The translations under genes were made by a program, and so were the position numbers. The notes beneath the pieces were generated by a model that searched no databases, had not been told where the DNA came from, and saw nothing but the letters and a program-made list of their open reading frames with translations. From Kordiimonas sp. SCSIO 12610 (GTDB lineage: Bacteria > Pseudomonadota > Alphaproteobacteria > Sphingomonadales > Kordiimonadaceae): a stretch of DNA of 64,000 bases. The DNA is taken from NCBI RefSeq assembly GCF_024398015.1, contig NZ_CP073747.1, positions 2,973,001-3,037,000 of the forward strand. Reading direction: 5' to 3'. Below are positions 36,370 to 44,473 of the stretch, one piece after another; positions within the stretch are counted from its first letter, which is position 1; the number at the start of each line of letters is the position of its first letter.

Positions 36370-37185
36370 ATGAAGCGAATTTTAATTGGGCTATTAGTTG
36401 TTGTCTTAGTTATAGCCGGCCTTGGATATTTCCAACTTAATAATATCGTGAAGACAGGCGTCAATGAATACGGACCTGAGGTGCTTAAGGTCGACGTTCA
36501 ATTAAACGGTGTGAATTTATCTCCTCTTTCCGGTGATGTTGCCTTCAATGGTTTCACTATTGGCCAACCCTCTGGATACGGCGATGGCCCCTTGGCATCG
36601 CTCGGTGCGTTCGACATGAAGTTAGAGACAAACACACTACTCTCTGACCACATTATAATTGATTCTATCCTGATTGATGCACCTGCGCTTGATGTTCGCA
36701 TCAAGGACGGCGAAAGTAACTTTGAAGCATTGCAGAAAGGAATGGAACTTGCTGCAAGCGATGAAGCAGCAACAGAAAGTGGTGAAATCACCCTAACCAT
36801 CCGCAAACTGGAGATTAGAACCCCTCAGGTTAGCTTGCAAAATGATGGCCTCTTAAAAGTTGATGAAACAATAAATTTGGCGTCCTTTACGTTGACCAAC
36901 CTTGGTACAGATGAAAAAGGCCTATCGCCATCAGAAATTGCACGCCACGTTATGGACACGCTACAGCCGCAAATCGCTAAGGCCTTAGTAGAAATTGGCG
37001 CGGGAAAAACACTCAAAAACCTTGCAGATGGTGCTAAGGATAAACTTGGCAAAGGTGTTGAAGGAGTTCTGAACAAACTCGACGAAACAACTGGTGGGTC
37101 ATCCGATAGCCTAAAAGAAAAGGCTGGCGGCTTGCTTGGTAAACTAACAAAAAAGAAAAAATCTGATGATGAAGATAATAATTGA
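36370..37185 (+). CDS. Membrane-anchored AsmA-like envelope protein
   Basis: The 271-residue product begins with one hydrophobic helix (residues 4-24). The following beta-rich region, VQLNGVNLSPLSGDVAFNGF and later DSILIDAPALDVRIKDGESN, follows the pattern of AsmA/DUF748-type periplasmic proteins. The C-terminal 70 residues are Lys/Gly/Asp rich and low in complexity. Family members are thought to act in outer-membrane lipid homeostasis, but nothing here proves a function. The ATG has AAGGGAG upstream. An SCP2 protein gene follows at 79 bases. Confidence 0.68.
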   Translation: MKRILIGLLVVVLVIAGLGYFQLNNIVKTGVNEYGPEVLKVDVQLNGVNLSPLSGDVAFNGFTIGQPSGYGDGPLASLGAFDMKLETNTLLSDHIIIDSILIDAPALDVRIKDGESNFEALQKGMELAASDEAATESGEITLTIRKLEIRTPQVSLQNDGLLKVDETINLASFTLTNLGTDEKGLSPSEIARHVMDTLQPQIAKALVEIGAGKTLKNLADGAKDKLGKGVEGVLNKLDETTGGSSDSLKEKAGGLLGKLTKKKKSDDEDNN

Positions 37186-37264
37186 TTGATTTCTAGACGG
37201 ATCATTCCATTATATCGCAAACTCATCAAATAAATGAGTCGACTGTCAACTTATGGAGAAAACT

Positions 37265-37564
37265 ATGACACTTGAAAAAATCACTAACGAAATGCGGTCA
37301 CGCGTTGGCGCACACTCCCCTATTTCTGCAATCATTAAGTTCGATTTTGGCGATGATGGCGTTGTACGAGTGGACGGCAAGGCTTCTCCTACCGTAGTTG
37401 ACAACGAAAATAGCGACGCAGATTGCACAGTTAAGGTTTCCATGGAGAACTTCATCAAAATTGCAGAGGGTGACCTGAACCCACAAATGGCGTTCATGAC
37501 TGGCAAAATCAAAGTTGAGGGCGATATGAGCCTTGCAATGCAGCTCGGAAGCATTCTGGGCTAA
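37265..37564 (+). CDS. SCP2 sterol-transfer-domain protein
   Basis: The 99-residue protein is a single SCP2-type lipid-binding domain. It has the strand pattern VVRVDGKASPTV and CTVKVSMENFIKIAEGDLNPQMAFMTGKIKVEGDMSLAM, where the MAFMTGKIKVEGD block is the family hallmark. Such domains bind lipids or fatty acyl-CoA in a hydrophobic tunnel. I use the ATG at 37265 with GGAG upstream, since the ATG at 37253 overlaps that site. It lies between an AsmA-like and a DUF1499-like gene. Confidence 0.88.
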   Translation: MTLEKITNEMRSRVGAHSPISAIIKFDFGDDGVVRVDGKASPTVVDNENSDADCTVKVSMENFIKIAEGDLNPQMAFMTGKIKVEGDMSLAMQLGSILG

Positions 37565-37585
37565 AACTGAATAGAGGATGCCGCT

Positions 37586-38122
37586 GTGCTCGAACGAATA
37601 AGAGGCTACATATTCTGGGTTTGCGGCGGCGTTGTTCTCTTGGGTGCGTTAGGGTACATCTTTGCCCTGACCGGCTCAGGTCAGTCGCTATTTGGCTCAA
37701 ACGACGGTACTTTAGAGCCGACAAATTTTGCACAGCTCACTTTCTCGACCAACGAGAATGGATACCTTCTCTGCAACAAATCAACGTGTCCGAACGCAAA
37801 TCCGAACAATATTGCTGCCAGATTTCTTTCCAATATCCGGTCTATTCGTTTGAATTTAGCAGATTATGCGGACAATAACCCACTAGTAAGACTAAGGTCA
37901 TTTGACCCGACAAATAATCAATTCGAGTTTCTGGAGCGATCGCCCGGGCGTCCCTATCCTGCAATTGTCAGTATTAAATTAACTGAAGCCCCTAACCAAG
38001 CAACAGATATTGCGATATACACTTATCAACCCATTGGTAACAGTACACCGGACGATCATAAGGACAGGGTTGAAAAATGGTTGCGCGTTTTAACAAACAG
38101 ACTTGCAAATTTTAATAATTAA
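37586..38122 (+). CDS. DUF1499-like membrane-anchored protein
   Basis: The 178-residue product has one membrane helix at residues 6-27 and then a probable periplasmic domain. The stretch FLERSPGRPYPAIVSIKL and the end TDIAIYTYQPIG...KDRVEKWLRVL follow the layout of DUF1499 proteins, in which an RS.+R.PD strand precedes a RV..WL helix. Two cysteines (LLCNKSTCP) could form a disulfide. It starts at GTG 37586 behind AGAGG, since the nearby ATG is out of frame. The function is unknown. Confidence 0.65.
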   Translation: MLERIRGYIFWVCGGVVLLGALGYIFALTGSGQSLFGSNDGTLEPTNFAQLTFSTNENGYLLCNKSTCPNANPNNIAARFLSNIRSIRLNLADYADNNPLVRLRSFDPTNNQFEFLERSPGRPYPAIVSIKLTEAPNQATDIAIYTYQPIGNSTPDDHKDRVEKWLRVLTNRLANFNN

Positions 38123-38144
38123 CAAATCGGCCAACCGTTACCCG

Positions 38145-38534
38145 TTATCTGACAATTGAGTTGCGACCGATAATGGTTTCTCTAATGCTCGACGCAGTAT
38201 TTGTATAACTACCTATCGCTCGCTCGATATTTGAAGGCGCGGGAAAAGTGCGAGCCGCCTCTGCTTCCTGAGTGCGAGTTTCTGCAAGCGCAAACAACAC
38301 AGGCGTTGACAGAAGCGCGCTCCCACCAGGGATGGGGGCATCACGCAATGTTGCAACATTATTATCAAGGGCACCCGTATTCAAAAACTGAGAATCTTGA
38401 AGAACTGGTCCAAAACCTGATTCTCGGTCGCTTAATTGTTGTGAACGTTGCGCAGGAGAAAATGAGCTGACACTTCGCGTACGCGAACCAGCTGACAGTA
38501 TCTGCCCTCCAGAATTAACCGAAGTTTCTGTCAT
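38145..38534 (-). CDS. Small protein of unknown function, Ser/Ala-rich
   Basis: I do not recognise this 129-residue product. It has no signal peptide, no membrane helix and no cysteine. The sequence is low in hydrophobic residues at the start (MTETSVNSGGQILSAG) and has a more ordered C-terminal half ending SSIRETIIGRNSIVR. It converges on the DUF1499-like gene at 22 bases. The reading frame is long for its strand and no better frame overlaps it, but the ribosome site (GGAT) is weak. Confidence 0.5.
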   Translation of the reverse strand: MTETSVNSGGQILSAGSRTRSVSSFSPAQRSQQLSDRESGFGPVLQDSQFLNTGALDNNVATLRDAPIPGGSALLSTPVLFALAETRTQEAEAARTFPAPSNIERAIGSYTNTASSIRETIIGRNSIVR

Positions 38535-38867
38535 TACATTACATCCAACTTTTACCCGCGCACATAATAGCCTAAAATATCAATATAAATCAAGGGCCTA
38601 GAAGTTATCAGTATGTTAACAACTAGTTCAATTTTGAATTAATCAAGGATTCCATGAATTAGTGGGCTTTCTGCTGTATTTTGCAAAAATCCACATAAGA
38701 GCTTAGATATGACGATATCCTTACAACAAGTTGCTGGTATATGGCTCGACCCTGTGGTAACGCTCGCTCTGTAAAGATAGGCTCTGGTGCCAACGTGCGC
38801 TTGCAGGATGACATCAGCCTTCGAATAATAAGAACTGTCAACAGACAAGGAACCTGAGAGTACCATT
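38535..38867. other. Divergent intergenic region before the histone-tail protein
   Basis: These 333 bases hold no gene that I can support. Near the left end an AT-rich part contains TTAACAACTAGTTCA (around 38617), a near match to a TTAA-N7-TTAA CtrA box with one mismatch. The right half is more GC-balanced and could be a leader. Short frames on the minus strand here look random. Confidence 0.35.
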
Positions 38868-39722
38868 ATGGATAATAATACTTTAGCGATTTATATTCAC
38901 GAACTTCGCAATCATTGCCTACATGTTCAAACTTCTTTTGATCTATTCAATCAGGCGATGGTCAATCAATCCACAGGCGGAGTGCTATATGGTGGCCAAA
39001 TGGTTCTCATCCCTGTTTCCCAAATCGCAGCGCTTCTGTGGCCGACGCGCGCACGTGCACGTGCTCGGGGCGAGTCATTGCGTAAAACATTACAACTTCC
39101 AGAAAAGCATCCTTTAAATGACCGCAGACTTAGCGAATTATGGGAACGTTCTGATGAAAAATTTGAGGAATGGATTTCGTCTACCAAGAATGCACAAGTT
39201 GTTTTTGATTTTGTAGGCGATCCAAGAACAATCCATGAAAGTGTAACCGAGAAAAGCATTTACAGAGCTTATCACCCGGAAACCAACATTTTCTACTATC
39301 GTGGTATTGCTTATAACCTGAAGGGTATAGCCCAAGCACTCAGTGACGTCGCAGGTCGCATTAATGCTCTTTATCGTCAACTCTTCCCGGAGCACGCAAA
39401 AGCTGAAGATGAAGCTATTCGTCAACGCCAAGCAGAAATTGCCAAAGCACAAGCAGAAGCAGAAAAAGCCGCAGCCGATGAGCAATCTGTCGCTGATACA
39501 AAAACGGCTGAATCAGATGAATCTGCAGAGCAGGCTGCCAAAGCATCAGCGAAGACAGCAGCCCCAAAAAAGGCAACGGCTAAAAAACCTGCTGCGAAAA
39601 AGGCACCGACGAAAAAAGCCCCTACGAAAGCTACTGCCAAGAAAACAACTACCGCAAAAACAGCAGCCAAGTCGAGCACTGCAAAGAAAGCGCCCGCTAA
39701 AAAGGCAACCACAAAGAAATAA
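38868..39722 (+). CDS. Unknown protein with a histone-H1-like Lys/Ala/Pro tail
   Basis: The 284-residue protein has three parts. Residues 1-180 form a folded-looking domain of unknown family with an Arg run (ARARARGESLRK). Residues 180-220 are a charged helix rich in Ala/Glu/Gln. From about 222 the tail consists of AKK, PKK and TKKAP repeats to the end, very like histone H1 and bacterial H1-like proteins, and would bind DNA or RNA nonspecifically. No membrane segment is seen. The role may be nucleoid or RNA related, but this is inference. A perfect hairpin follows 10 bases after the stop. Confidence 0.75.
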   Translation: MDNNTLAIYIHELRNHCLHVQTSFDLFNQAMVNQSTGGVLYGGQMVLIPVSQIAALLWPTRARARARGESLRKTLQLPEKHPLNDRRLSELWERSDEKFEEWISSTKNAQVVFDFVGDPRTIHESVTEKSIYRAYHPETNIFYYRGIAYNLKGIAQALSDVAGRINALYRQLFPEHAKAEDEAIRQRQAEIAKAQAEAEKAAADEQSVADTKTAESDESAEQAAKASAKTAAPKKATAKKPAAKKAPTKKAPTKATAKKTTTAKTAAKSSTAKKAPAKKATTKK

Positions 39723-39732
39723 AAACTGTGTA

Positions 39733-39767
39733 ATTGCAAGAGAGCAATATGGCTTCTCTTGCAATTC
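39733..39767. other. Perfect intergenic hairpin without U tract
   Basis: AATTGCAAGAGA (39733-39744) and TCTCTTGCAATT (39756-39767) form a 12-base perfect stem with an 11-base loop, 10 bases after the stop of the histone-tail gene. The sequence after it is CTACGGC, so it is not a textbook terminator. It may stabilise the 3' end of the mRNA or act as a U-less terminator. Confidence 0.5.
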
Positions 39768-39828
39768 TACGGCATAATACCATACTATTTATGGGTAATT
39801 GATACGCGAAATCGAAATGGATTTAGAT

Positions 39829-40191
39829 ATGAGAAAATTCACCGCACCGCTTCTAGCGATTTCTATAGTGGGCTCCTCGCCTCTTATGGCTGCGGACTGT
39901 GGAGAACCTCCTCAAGATAAACCAAATCTGCCAAAAACATCTCAGCAACTTACTGCCGATGATATCCGTACAGCCAGAAACGCTGTTGTAAGCTATTCCA
40001 GTAAAGTTACTGATTATCTTACATGTATGGACAATTGGATTGTTAAACTGCGGCCGTATATGACCAAAGAGCAATCTGCTCGATTCTCGGATGATACCGC
40101 CAATCTTCACGAAGATCGTATTTCACTTGAACAACAAATGAATGAAATCATCCGTGAATACCGCCGTAGTCGCCGTTCCAACAATAGTTAA
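39829..40191 (+). CDS. Small secreted protein of unknown function
   Basis: The 120-residue product starts with a signal peptide, MRKFTAPLLAISIVGSSPLMA, and is probably periplasmic. The mature part has two cysteines (ADCGEPP and LTCMDNW), which could pair, and is otherwise helical and charged, ending with an Arg-rich RRSRRSNNS. I use ATG 39829, preceded by GGA, which puts the signal peptide first; ATG 39817 is an alternative. No family recognised. Confidence 0.68.
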   Translation: MRKFTAPLLAISIVGSSPLMAADCGEPPQDKPNLPKTSQQLTADDIRTARNAVVSYSSKVTDYLTCMDNWIVKLRPYMTKEQSARFSDDTANLHEDRISLEQQMNEIIREYRRSRRSNNS

Positions 40192-40207
40192 ATTCGTCAA
40201 TAGACAA

Positions 40208-40239
40208 AACATAAATAGACTGCCGGGTCTATTTATGTT
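40208..40239. other. Perfect intergenic hairpin before the acyl-CoA dehydrogenase
   Basis: AACATAAATAGAC (40208-40220) and GTCTATTTATGTT (40227-40239) form a 13-base perfect stem with loop TGCCGG. It lies 17 bases after the small secreted protein gene. No U tract follows on the plus strand; the minus strand continues TTTG. Possible terminator or mRNA 3'-end structure. Confidence 0.5.
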
Positions 40240-40298
40240 GACTTAACCTGAAACGCTTTGCATCATCACCTGGGAAGTTTATTCATGGGAGAGTGATT

Positions 40299-41438
40299 AT
40301 GCTGGCAAAGCGCGCCGTATATGATGAAGAACATCATATTTTCAGAGATTCCGTTAGAAAGTTTTTTGTAAACGAAGCAGTTCCTCACGCTGAAAAATGG
40401 AGCAAAAACGGCATAGTAGACCGTGAGTTCTGGAACAAAGCTGGCGAAGCTGGAATTCTCTGTCCTGGGCTCCCAGAGGAGTACGGTGGTATTGGTGCAG
40501 ACTATCGTATGAACTGCATAATCAACGAAGAGCAAATATATAACCGTGCTGGCGGTGCAGCCCTAGCAGTACATTCAGACATTGTAGCTCCATATCTTCT
40601 TCACTATGGAACAGAAGAGATTAAATCAAAATTCCTACCCAAAATGGTTACTGGAGAGATGGTAGGCGCAATTGCCATGACCGAACCAGGCACCGGAAGT
40701 GATTTACAATCTGTCAGGACTACAGCCGTCAAAGACGGCGATGAATATGTGATAAATGGCTCCAAGACATTCATCTCTAATGGTCAAAACTGTGACTTTG
40801 TTATTGTTGTTGCTAAGACAGACCCAAGCGAGGGGGCGAAAGGAACCAGCCTCATTATAGTTGAGGCGGACAGGGCCGGCTTTCAACGAGGGCGCAACCT
40901 TGAAAAAATCGGCCAACATTCTTCAGACACATCTGAATTGTTTTTTGACAATGTAAGAGTTCCTCAGGAGAATTTAATCGGGCACGAAAATGCGGGCTTC
41001 ATGTATTTAATGAAAGAACTGCCCCAAGAGAGATTATCAATCGGTATAATAGCCATGGCGGGGGCACAGCGTGCTTTTGATATTACCAATCAATATATCA
41101 AAGAGCGCAAGGCGTTCGGTCGCCCAATCGCAAACTTTCAAAATACCCGCTTTAAAATGGCAGAGATGAAAACTGAAATCGAAGTTGGATGGGCATTCGT
41201 TGATCAGTGCCTTTCGAGACATATTAAAGGAGAATTAGACGCTGTAGGCGGTGCCATGTCCAAATTATGGTGTAGCGAAATGCAAGGCCGTGTCGTTGAC
41301 CAATGTCTGCAATTCCATGGTGGCTACGGATTTATGGCAGAATATGAAATCAGTCATCACTATACTGATTCTCGGGTTCAACGTATATATGGCGGAACAT
41401 CTGAGATCATGAAAGAACTTATCGGGCGTTCGCTGTAA
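40299..41438 (+). CDS. Acyl-CoA dehydrogenase, long-chain (LCAD)-like
   Basis: This FAD enzyme of 379 residues introduces a trans-2 double bond in acyl-CoA. The signatures AIAMTEPGTGSDLQ, ERKAFGRPI, QFHGGYGFM and IYGGTSEIMKELIGRSL agree with the long-chain subgroup. In that group the catalytic base is a Glu in the helix before ERKAFG. Here the matching position, as I align it by eye, reads Asp (D261 in RAFDITNQYIKERKAFG). I use ATG 40299 with GGGAG upstream and not GTG 40293. No electron-transfer or beta-oxidation genes flank it. Confidence 0.88.
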   Translation: MLAKRAVYDEEHHIFRDSVRKFFVNEAVPHAEKWSKNGIVDREFWNKAGEAGILCPGLPEEYGGIGADYRMNCIINEEQIYNRAGGAALAVHSDIVAPYLLHYGTEEIKSKFLPKMVTGEMVGAIAMTEPGTGSDLQSVRTTAVKDGDEYVINGSKTFISNGQNCDFVIVVAKTDPSEGAKGTSLIIVEADRAGFQRGRNLEKIGQHSSDTSELFFDNVRVPQENLIGHENAGFMYLMKELPQERLSIGIIAMAGAQRAFDITNQYIKERKAFGRPIANFQNTRFKMAEMKTEIEVGWAFVDQCLSRHIKGELDAVGGAMSKLWCSEMQGRVVDQCLQFHGGYGFMAEYEISHHYTDSRVQRIYGGTSEIMKELIGRSL

Positions 41439-41475
41439 TTCCTTGATTCGCTTTTTTAGAATTTTGAACCTTGAC

Positions 41476-41498
41476 ATTGAGCGTCCATGACGCTCAAT
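41476..41498. other. Short perfect hairpin after the acyl-CoA dehydrogenase
   Basis: ATTGAGCGTC (41476-41485) and GACGCTCAAT (41489-41498) form a 10-base stem with the three-base loop CAT. It is followed by TACCAGC, so no U tract is present. It lies 37 bases past the acyl-CoA dehydrogenase stop. Confidence 0.45.
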
Positions 41499-41552
41499 TA
41501 CCAGCACAGAATATTTATCAATCGCTATATACCAATCGGGAGATCGGCCAAG

Positions 41553-41732
41553 ATGCCGCGTCAAAAAGTTACAATGCAAGCAAGTCTGAACCGCGGAACA
41601 TTTTACTGGGTTACAGAAGTTGAAGCAAATAGCGAAGAAGAAGCCGTTGTAGCAGCAGAAAACCTTTTTCTAGCCGAAATGGAAACCGTCGATGAATGGG
41701 AATTCACCGACTATGATGTTACCAATCCATAA
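41553..41732 (+). CDS. Very small conserved-looking protein
   Basis: The 59-residue product begins MPRQKVTMQASLNRG and has one strand-like segment (FYWVTEVEANSEEEAVVAAENLFLAEMETVDEW in part) with an acidic helix. This alternation of strand, helix and strand suggests a small folded domain, but I do not recognise it. The start at 41553 is my choice; a longer frame from 41487 would overlap the hairpin at 41476-41498. No function can be given. Confidence 0.55.
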   Translation: MPRQKVTMQASLNRGTFYWVTEVEANSEEEAVVAAENLFLAEMETVDEWEFTDYDVTNP

Positions 41733-41750
41733 ATATTAGCACCACCTATA

Positions 41751-42359
41751 TTAATTAGGTGAACACTTTAAATCGGCTGTATTCAGCCAACGATCCAAAG
41801 CAGCCAGTGATACTTTCAGTCGCTCCGATTTAGCGCCTTTATCAAGAAAGGCCCAATAACGATCGCTATATTGATTTGGGAATATCACCTCAGTCATCAC
41901 AACCTTACTAGAACAATTTCCCATAGGCTCAATTGTTACTTCCAATGAGCGGGCCTCAAATTGAACATCATCCTGCTGAACTGTTTTATACTTCCTGTTC
42001 GCTTCGATTTCATTTGTTTGCTCAAAGGCAAACCATTCCTCGCCGTCACGTCGATAATAGGCTCTTCTCGTTGAGCCAAGTTCATAATCTGTTCCGCTAA
42101 ATTTTAAAAATTCCGTCACTTGGGCCTGCCATCGTGCCCTGTTTTCACTCTCGGCAATCCATGGATATATCTGCTCGGCATCAAAAGAAACAATACGTTC
42201 CTCGGTAACAAGATAAGTACCACCCTCCACCACAAAGACACCTCGAGCAAGGGCAGCGGAAAAGATCAAAACAAAAAACAAAACGACAGACTTATGAAAG
42301 ATATCCCAATCCTGAAAACGCTCTTTCACTACTAAAGATCTGTTTCTCCACTCAGCCAT
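41751..42359 (-). CDS. Membrane-anchored SRPBCC-domain protein
   Basis: The 202-residue protein has one membrane helix near residues 22-42 (HKSVVLFFVLIFSAALARG) followed by an SRPBCC/polyketide-cyclase-like domain. It shows VSFDAEQIYPWIAESENRARWQAQV, the usual opening of the fold, and ends with the long helix DKGAKSERLKVSLAALDRWL. Such domains bind hydrophobic ligands. I use ATG 42359, which has AGGA six bases upstream, instead of upstream TTG or ATG codons. This leaves a 98-base divergent gap to the MAPEG gene. Confidence 0.72.
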   Translation of the reverse strand: MAEWRNRSLVVKERFQDWDIFHKSVVLFFVLIFSAALARGVFVVEGGTYLVTEERIVSFDAEQIYPWIAESENRARWQAQVTEFLKFSGTDYELGSTRRAYYRRDGEEWFAFEQTNEIEANRKYKTVQQDDVQFEARSLEVTIEPMGNCSSKVVMTEVIFPNQYSDRYWAFLDKGAKSERLKVSLAALDRWLNTADLKCSPN

Positions 42360-42457
42360 AGGCTTTCCTTGACGCAAAAAAGATTCAGACTTACCGTCTA
42401 TCATTACTAATAAAATCAATAGAATATTATAAGTGGGAATTAAAGAGGGGATTTGTC

Positions 42458-42844
42458 ATGGGCATTACACTTATCACATCGAGCATCATCGGTATTTTAC
42501 TTGCTTTGCTTACATTCAATGTCGGTCGCTGGCGCATTAAGACAAAAACGAACCTGGGGTCCGGCGACAGCAACGAGCTTGAATGCGCGATCAGGGCTCA
42601 TGGTAATCTTATTGAATATGCCCCTGTTGTTCTCATCCTCATAGGCCTTTTAGAATATTCTGGTGCAAATTCAGCCCTCGTGCTCGGGCTTGGTGTTACA
42701 TTTGTTATTGCCCGCATAGCGCACGGCTACGGCTTGGGCTTTACCCCAGAAGGTAAATCAATTTTTCGCGCCATTGGAACGATGCTAACGATACTAACCC
42801 TGCTCGTTGCAAGCATTTCCGGCTTAGTCATTGCCTATAGTTGA
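42458..42844 (+). CDS. MAPEG-family membrane protein
   Basis: The 128-residue protein has four membrane helices. The MAPEG signature RAHGNLIEYAPVVLILIGLLE is intact, and RIAHGYGLGF follows later. The family contains microsomal glutathione S-transferases and related eicosanoid enzymes; bacterial members are mostly uncharacterised and may conjugate glutathione to lipophilic compounds. The ATG has AGAGGGG upstream. The M24 peptidase gene starts seven bases after its stop. Confidence 0.88.
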   Translation: MGITLITSSIIGILLALLTFNVGRWRIKTKTNLGSGDSNELECAIRAHGNLIEYAPVVLILIGLLEYSGANSALVLGLGVTFVIARIAHGYGLGFTPEGKSIFRAIGTMLTILTLLVASISGLVIAYS

Positions 42845-42851
42845 ATAAATC

Positions 42852-44243
42852 ATGAAACCAACAATACCTTTATTCATTCTACTCAAAGCATTGATTTCAT
42901 CGAATGTTGCAGCTCAAAAATCCGCTGATTTTGCTTATCCCAAGATATTATCGATGCAAGAACGCGCAGCAATCGAGGATGAGTGGCTAAATCAAAGATT
43001 AAACACCATCATTCCCAGAATAATGCGTCAAAACAATGTTGATATGTGGGTATTAATTTCCCGGGAATATAATGAAGATCCTGTCTTATCAACTATGCTA
43101 CCAGCGACATGGTTTGCGTCCAGAAGAAGAACAGTATTAGTTTTTCATGATCGCGGCTCAGAAAATGGCGGCGTTGAACGCTTTGCGATCAGTCGTTATG
43201 CCCTAAAAGGGATAGGCGGCGAAGATTTATTCCCTGCGAAATGGGACTCTGAAGAAGAACCCAATCAGTGGAAACGACTGGCGGATTTAGTCAAAGAACG
43301 CGATCCAAAAACAATCGCCGTCAACAGTTCAAAAACATTTGCCCTAGCAGACGGCATCAGCCACTCTCAATATTCTGAGTTCATGGCTAGTCTGCCTGAT
43401 CAATATAAGGCCAGGGTGTCAAACCATGATGCATTAGCCATTAGCTGGCTGGAAACCAGAATACCATCAGAAATGGAACGATACGGCAATATTGTGCAGA
43501 TTGCACATGCAATCATTGCAGAAGGCTTATCCGAAAAAGTGATAATCCCCGGTAAAACAACGGCCTCAGATGTTTCATGGTGGTACCGCGATAAAATTCG
43601 TTCTCTAAAATTACAAACCTGGTTTCATCCTTCAGTATCTATCCAGCGCGCCAAATCATTATCAGGGGATCAAAAATTTACCGAGCTCTTCTCTGGCACC
43701 AATCAAAATACGCTTCAAAAGGGTGATTTAATCCATGTCGATTTTGGCATTACCTACCTGGGCCTGAATACAGATACGCAGCAACATGCTTACATTCTAA
43801 GGGACGGTGAAACAGACACTCCAGCAGGTTTAAAAAACGCCCTTAGAAAGGGTAATCAATTACAGGATATTTTGGTAAGTTTCTTTAAATCAGGTCGTAG
43901 CGGCAACGAAGCGCTAAAACTGGCAAGGCAAAAAGCGCTAGCGGAAGGAATAAACCCAAGTATTTACACGCATCCTATTGGCTATCATGGCCACGCGGCA
44001 GGCGCCACAATTGGGTTATGGGACCAACAAGGAGGGGTAAAAGACCGTGGTGACTATCCGATTAACGATAATACTGCGTGGTCAATTGAATTATCAACAC
44101 TCCAGAAAATTCCTGAATGGAACGATCAAGAAATAAGGATTATGCTGGAGGAAGATGGCTTTTTTAGTGGAAGCGATTTCTACTATCTAAATGGTCGCCA
44201 AAAGGCTTTCCATCTTATTCCGAGGCAGTCCAATAATTATTAG
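42852..44243 (+). CDS. Secreted M24-family metallopeptidase (Xaa-Pro aminopeptidase-like)
   Basis: The 463-residue protein begins with a signal peptide (MKPTIPLFILLKALISSNVAA). The C-terminal pita-bread domain keeps the metal ligands: Asp in HVDFGI, Asp in GLNTDTQQ, His in HPIGYHGH, Glu in SIELS and Glu in MLEEDGF. The N-terminal creatinase-like domain covers about residues 30-200. It may clip N-terminal residues before proline in periplasmic peptides. It is cotranscribed with the MAPEG gene (seven bases). Confidence 0.85.
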   Translation: MKPTIPLFILLKALISSNVAAQKSADFAYPKILSMQERAAIEDEWLNQRLNTIIPRIMRQNNVDMWVLISREYNEDPVLSTMLPATWFASRRRTVLVFHDRGSENGGVERFAISRYALKGIGGEDLFPAKWDSEEEPNQWKRLADLVKERDPKTIAVNSSKTFALADGISHSQYSEFMASLPDQYKARVSNHDALAISWLETRIPSEMERYGNIVQIAHAIIAEGLSEKVIIPGKTTASDVSWWYRDKIRSLKLQTWFHPSVSIQRAKSLSGDQKFTELFSGTNQNTLQKGDLIHVDFGITYLGLNTDTQQHAYILRDGETDTPAGLKNALRKGNQLQDILVSFFKSGRSGNEALKLARQKALAEGINPSIYTHPIGYHGHAAGATIGLWDQQGGVKDRGDYPINDNTAWSIELSTLQKIPEWNDQEIRIMLEEDGFFSGSDFYYLNGRQKAFHLIPRQSNNY

Positions 44244-44473
44244 CTACTGAGTATCTATATGTTATTTGCAATCACCTATCAGTCCAGGAGAACCTTGGTG
44301 GGCTCCTAAAAGCTCAATGACACGAAACGCAATTTATAATTCCATTTTCAGCGTTATAGTTTTTGAACCCAATTTAGCCATTACAAACAAACGTATGAAA
44401 TTTATAATCTCAGTTGAACACTGCAAAATTATGTGGCTTATTGGCGAAAATAAACTTTACGCTAGGACACCCT

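Noticed and set aside
38639-38866. A 75-residue minus-strand reading frame in the divergent gap
   Set aside because: It has no good ribosome site and composition typical of random frames, and it lies in a probable promoter region.
39500-39722. The repetitive Lys/Ala-coding stretch as a tandem DNA repeat or CRISPR
   Set aside because: The repeats vary in DNA sequence and stay in frame as coding sequence for the basic tail. There are no uniform spacers.
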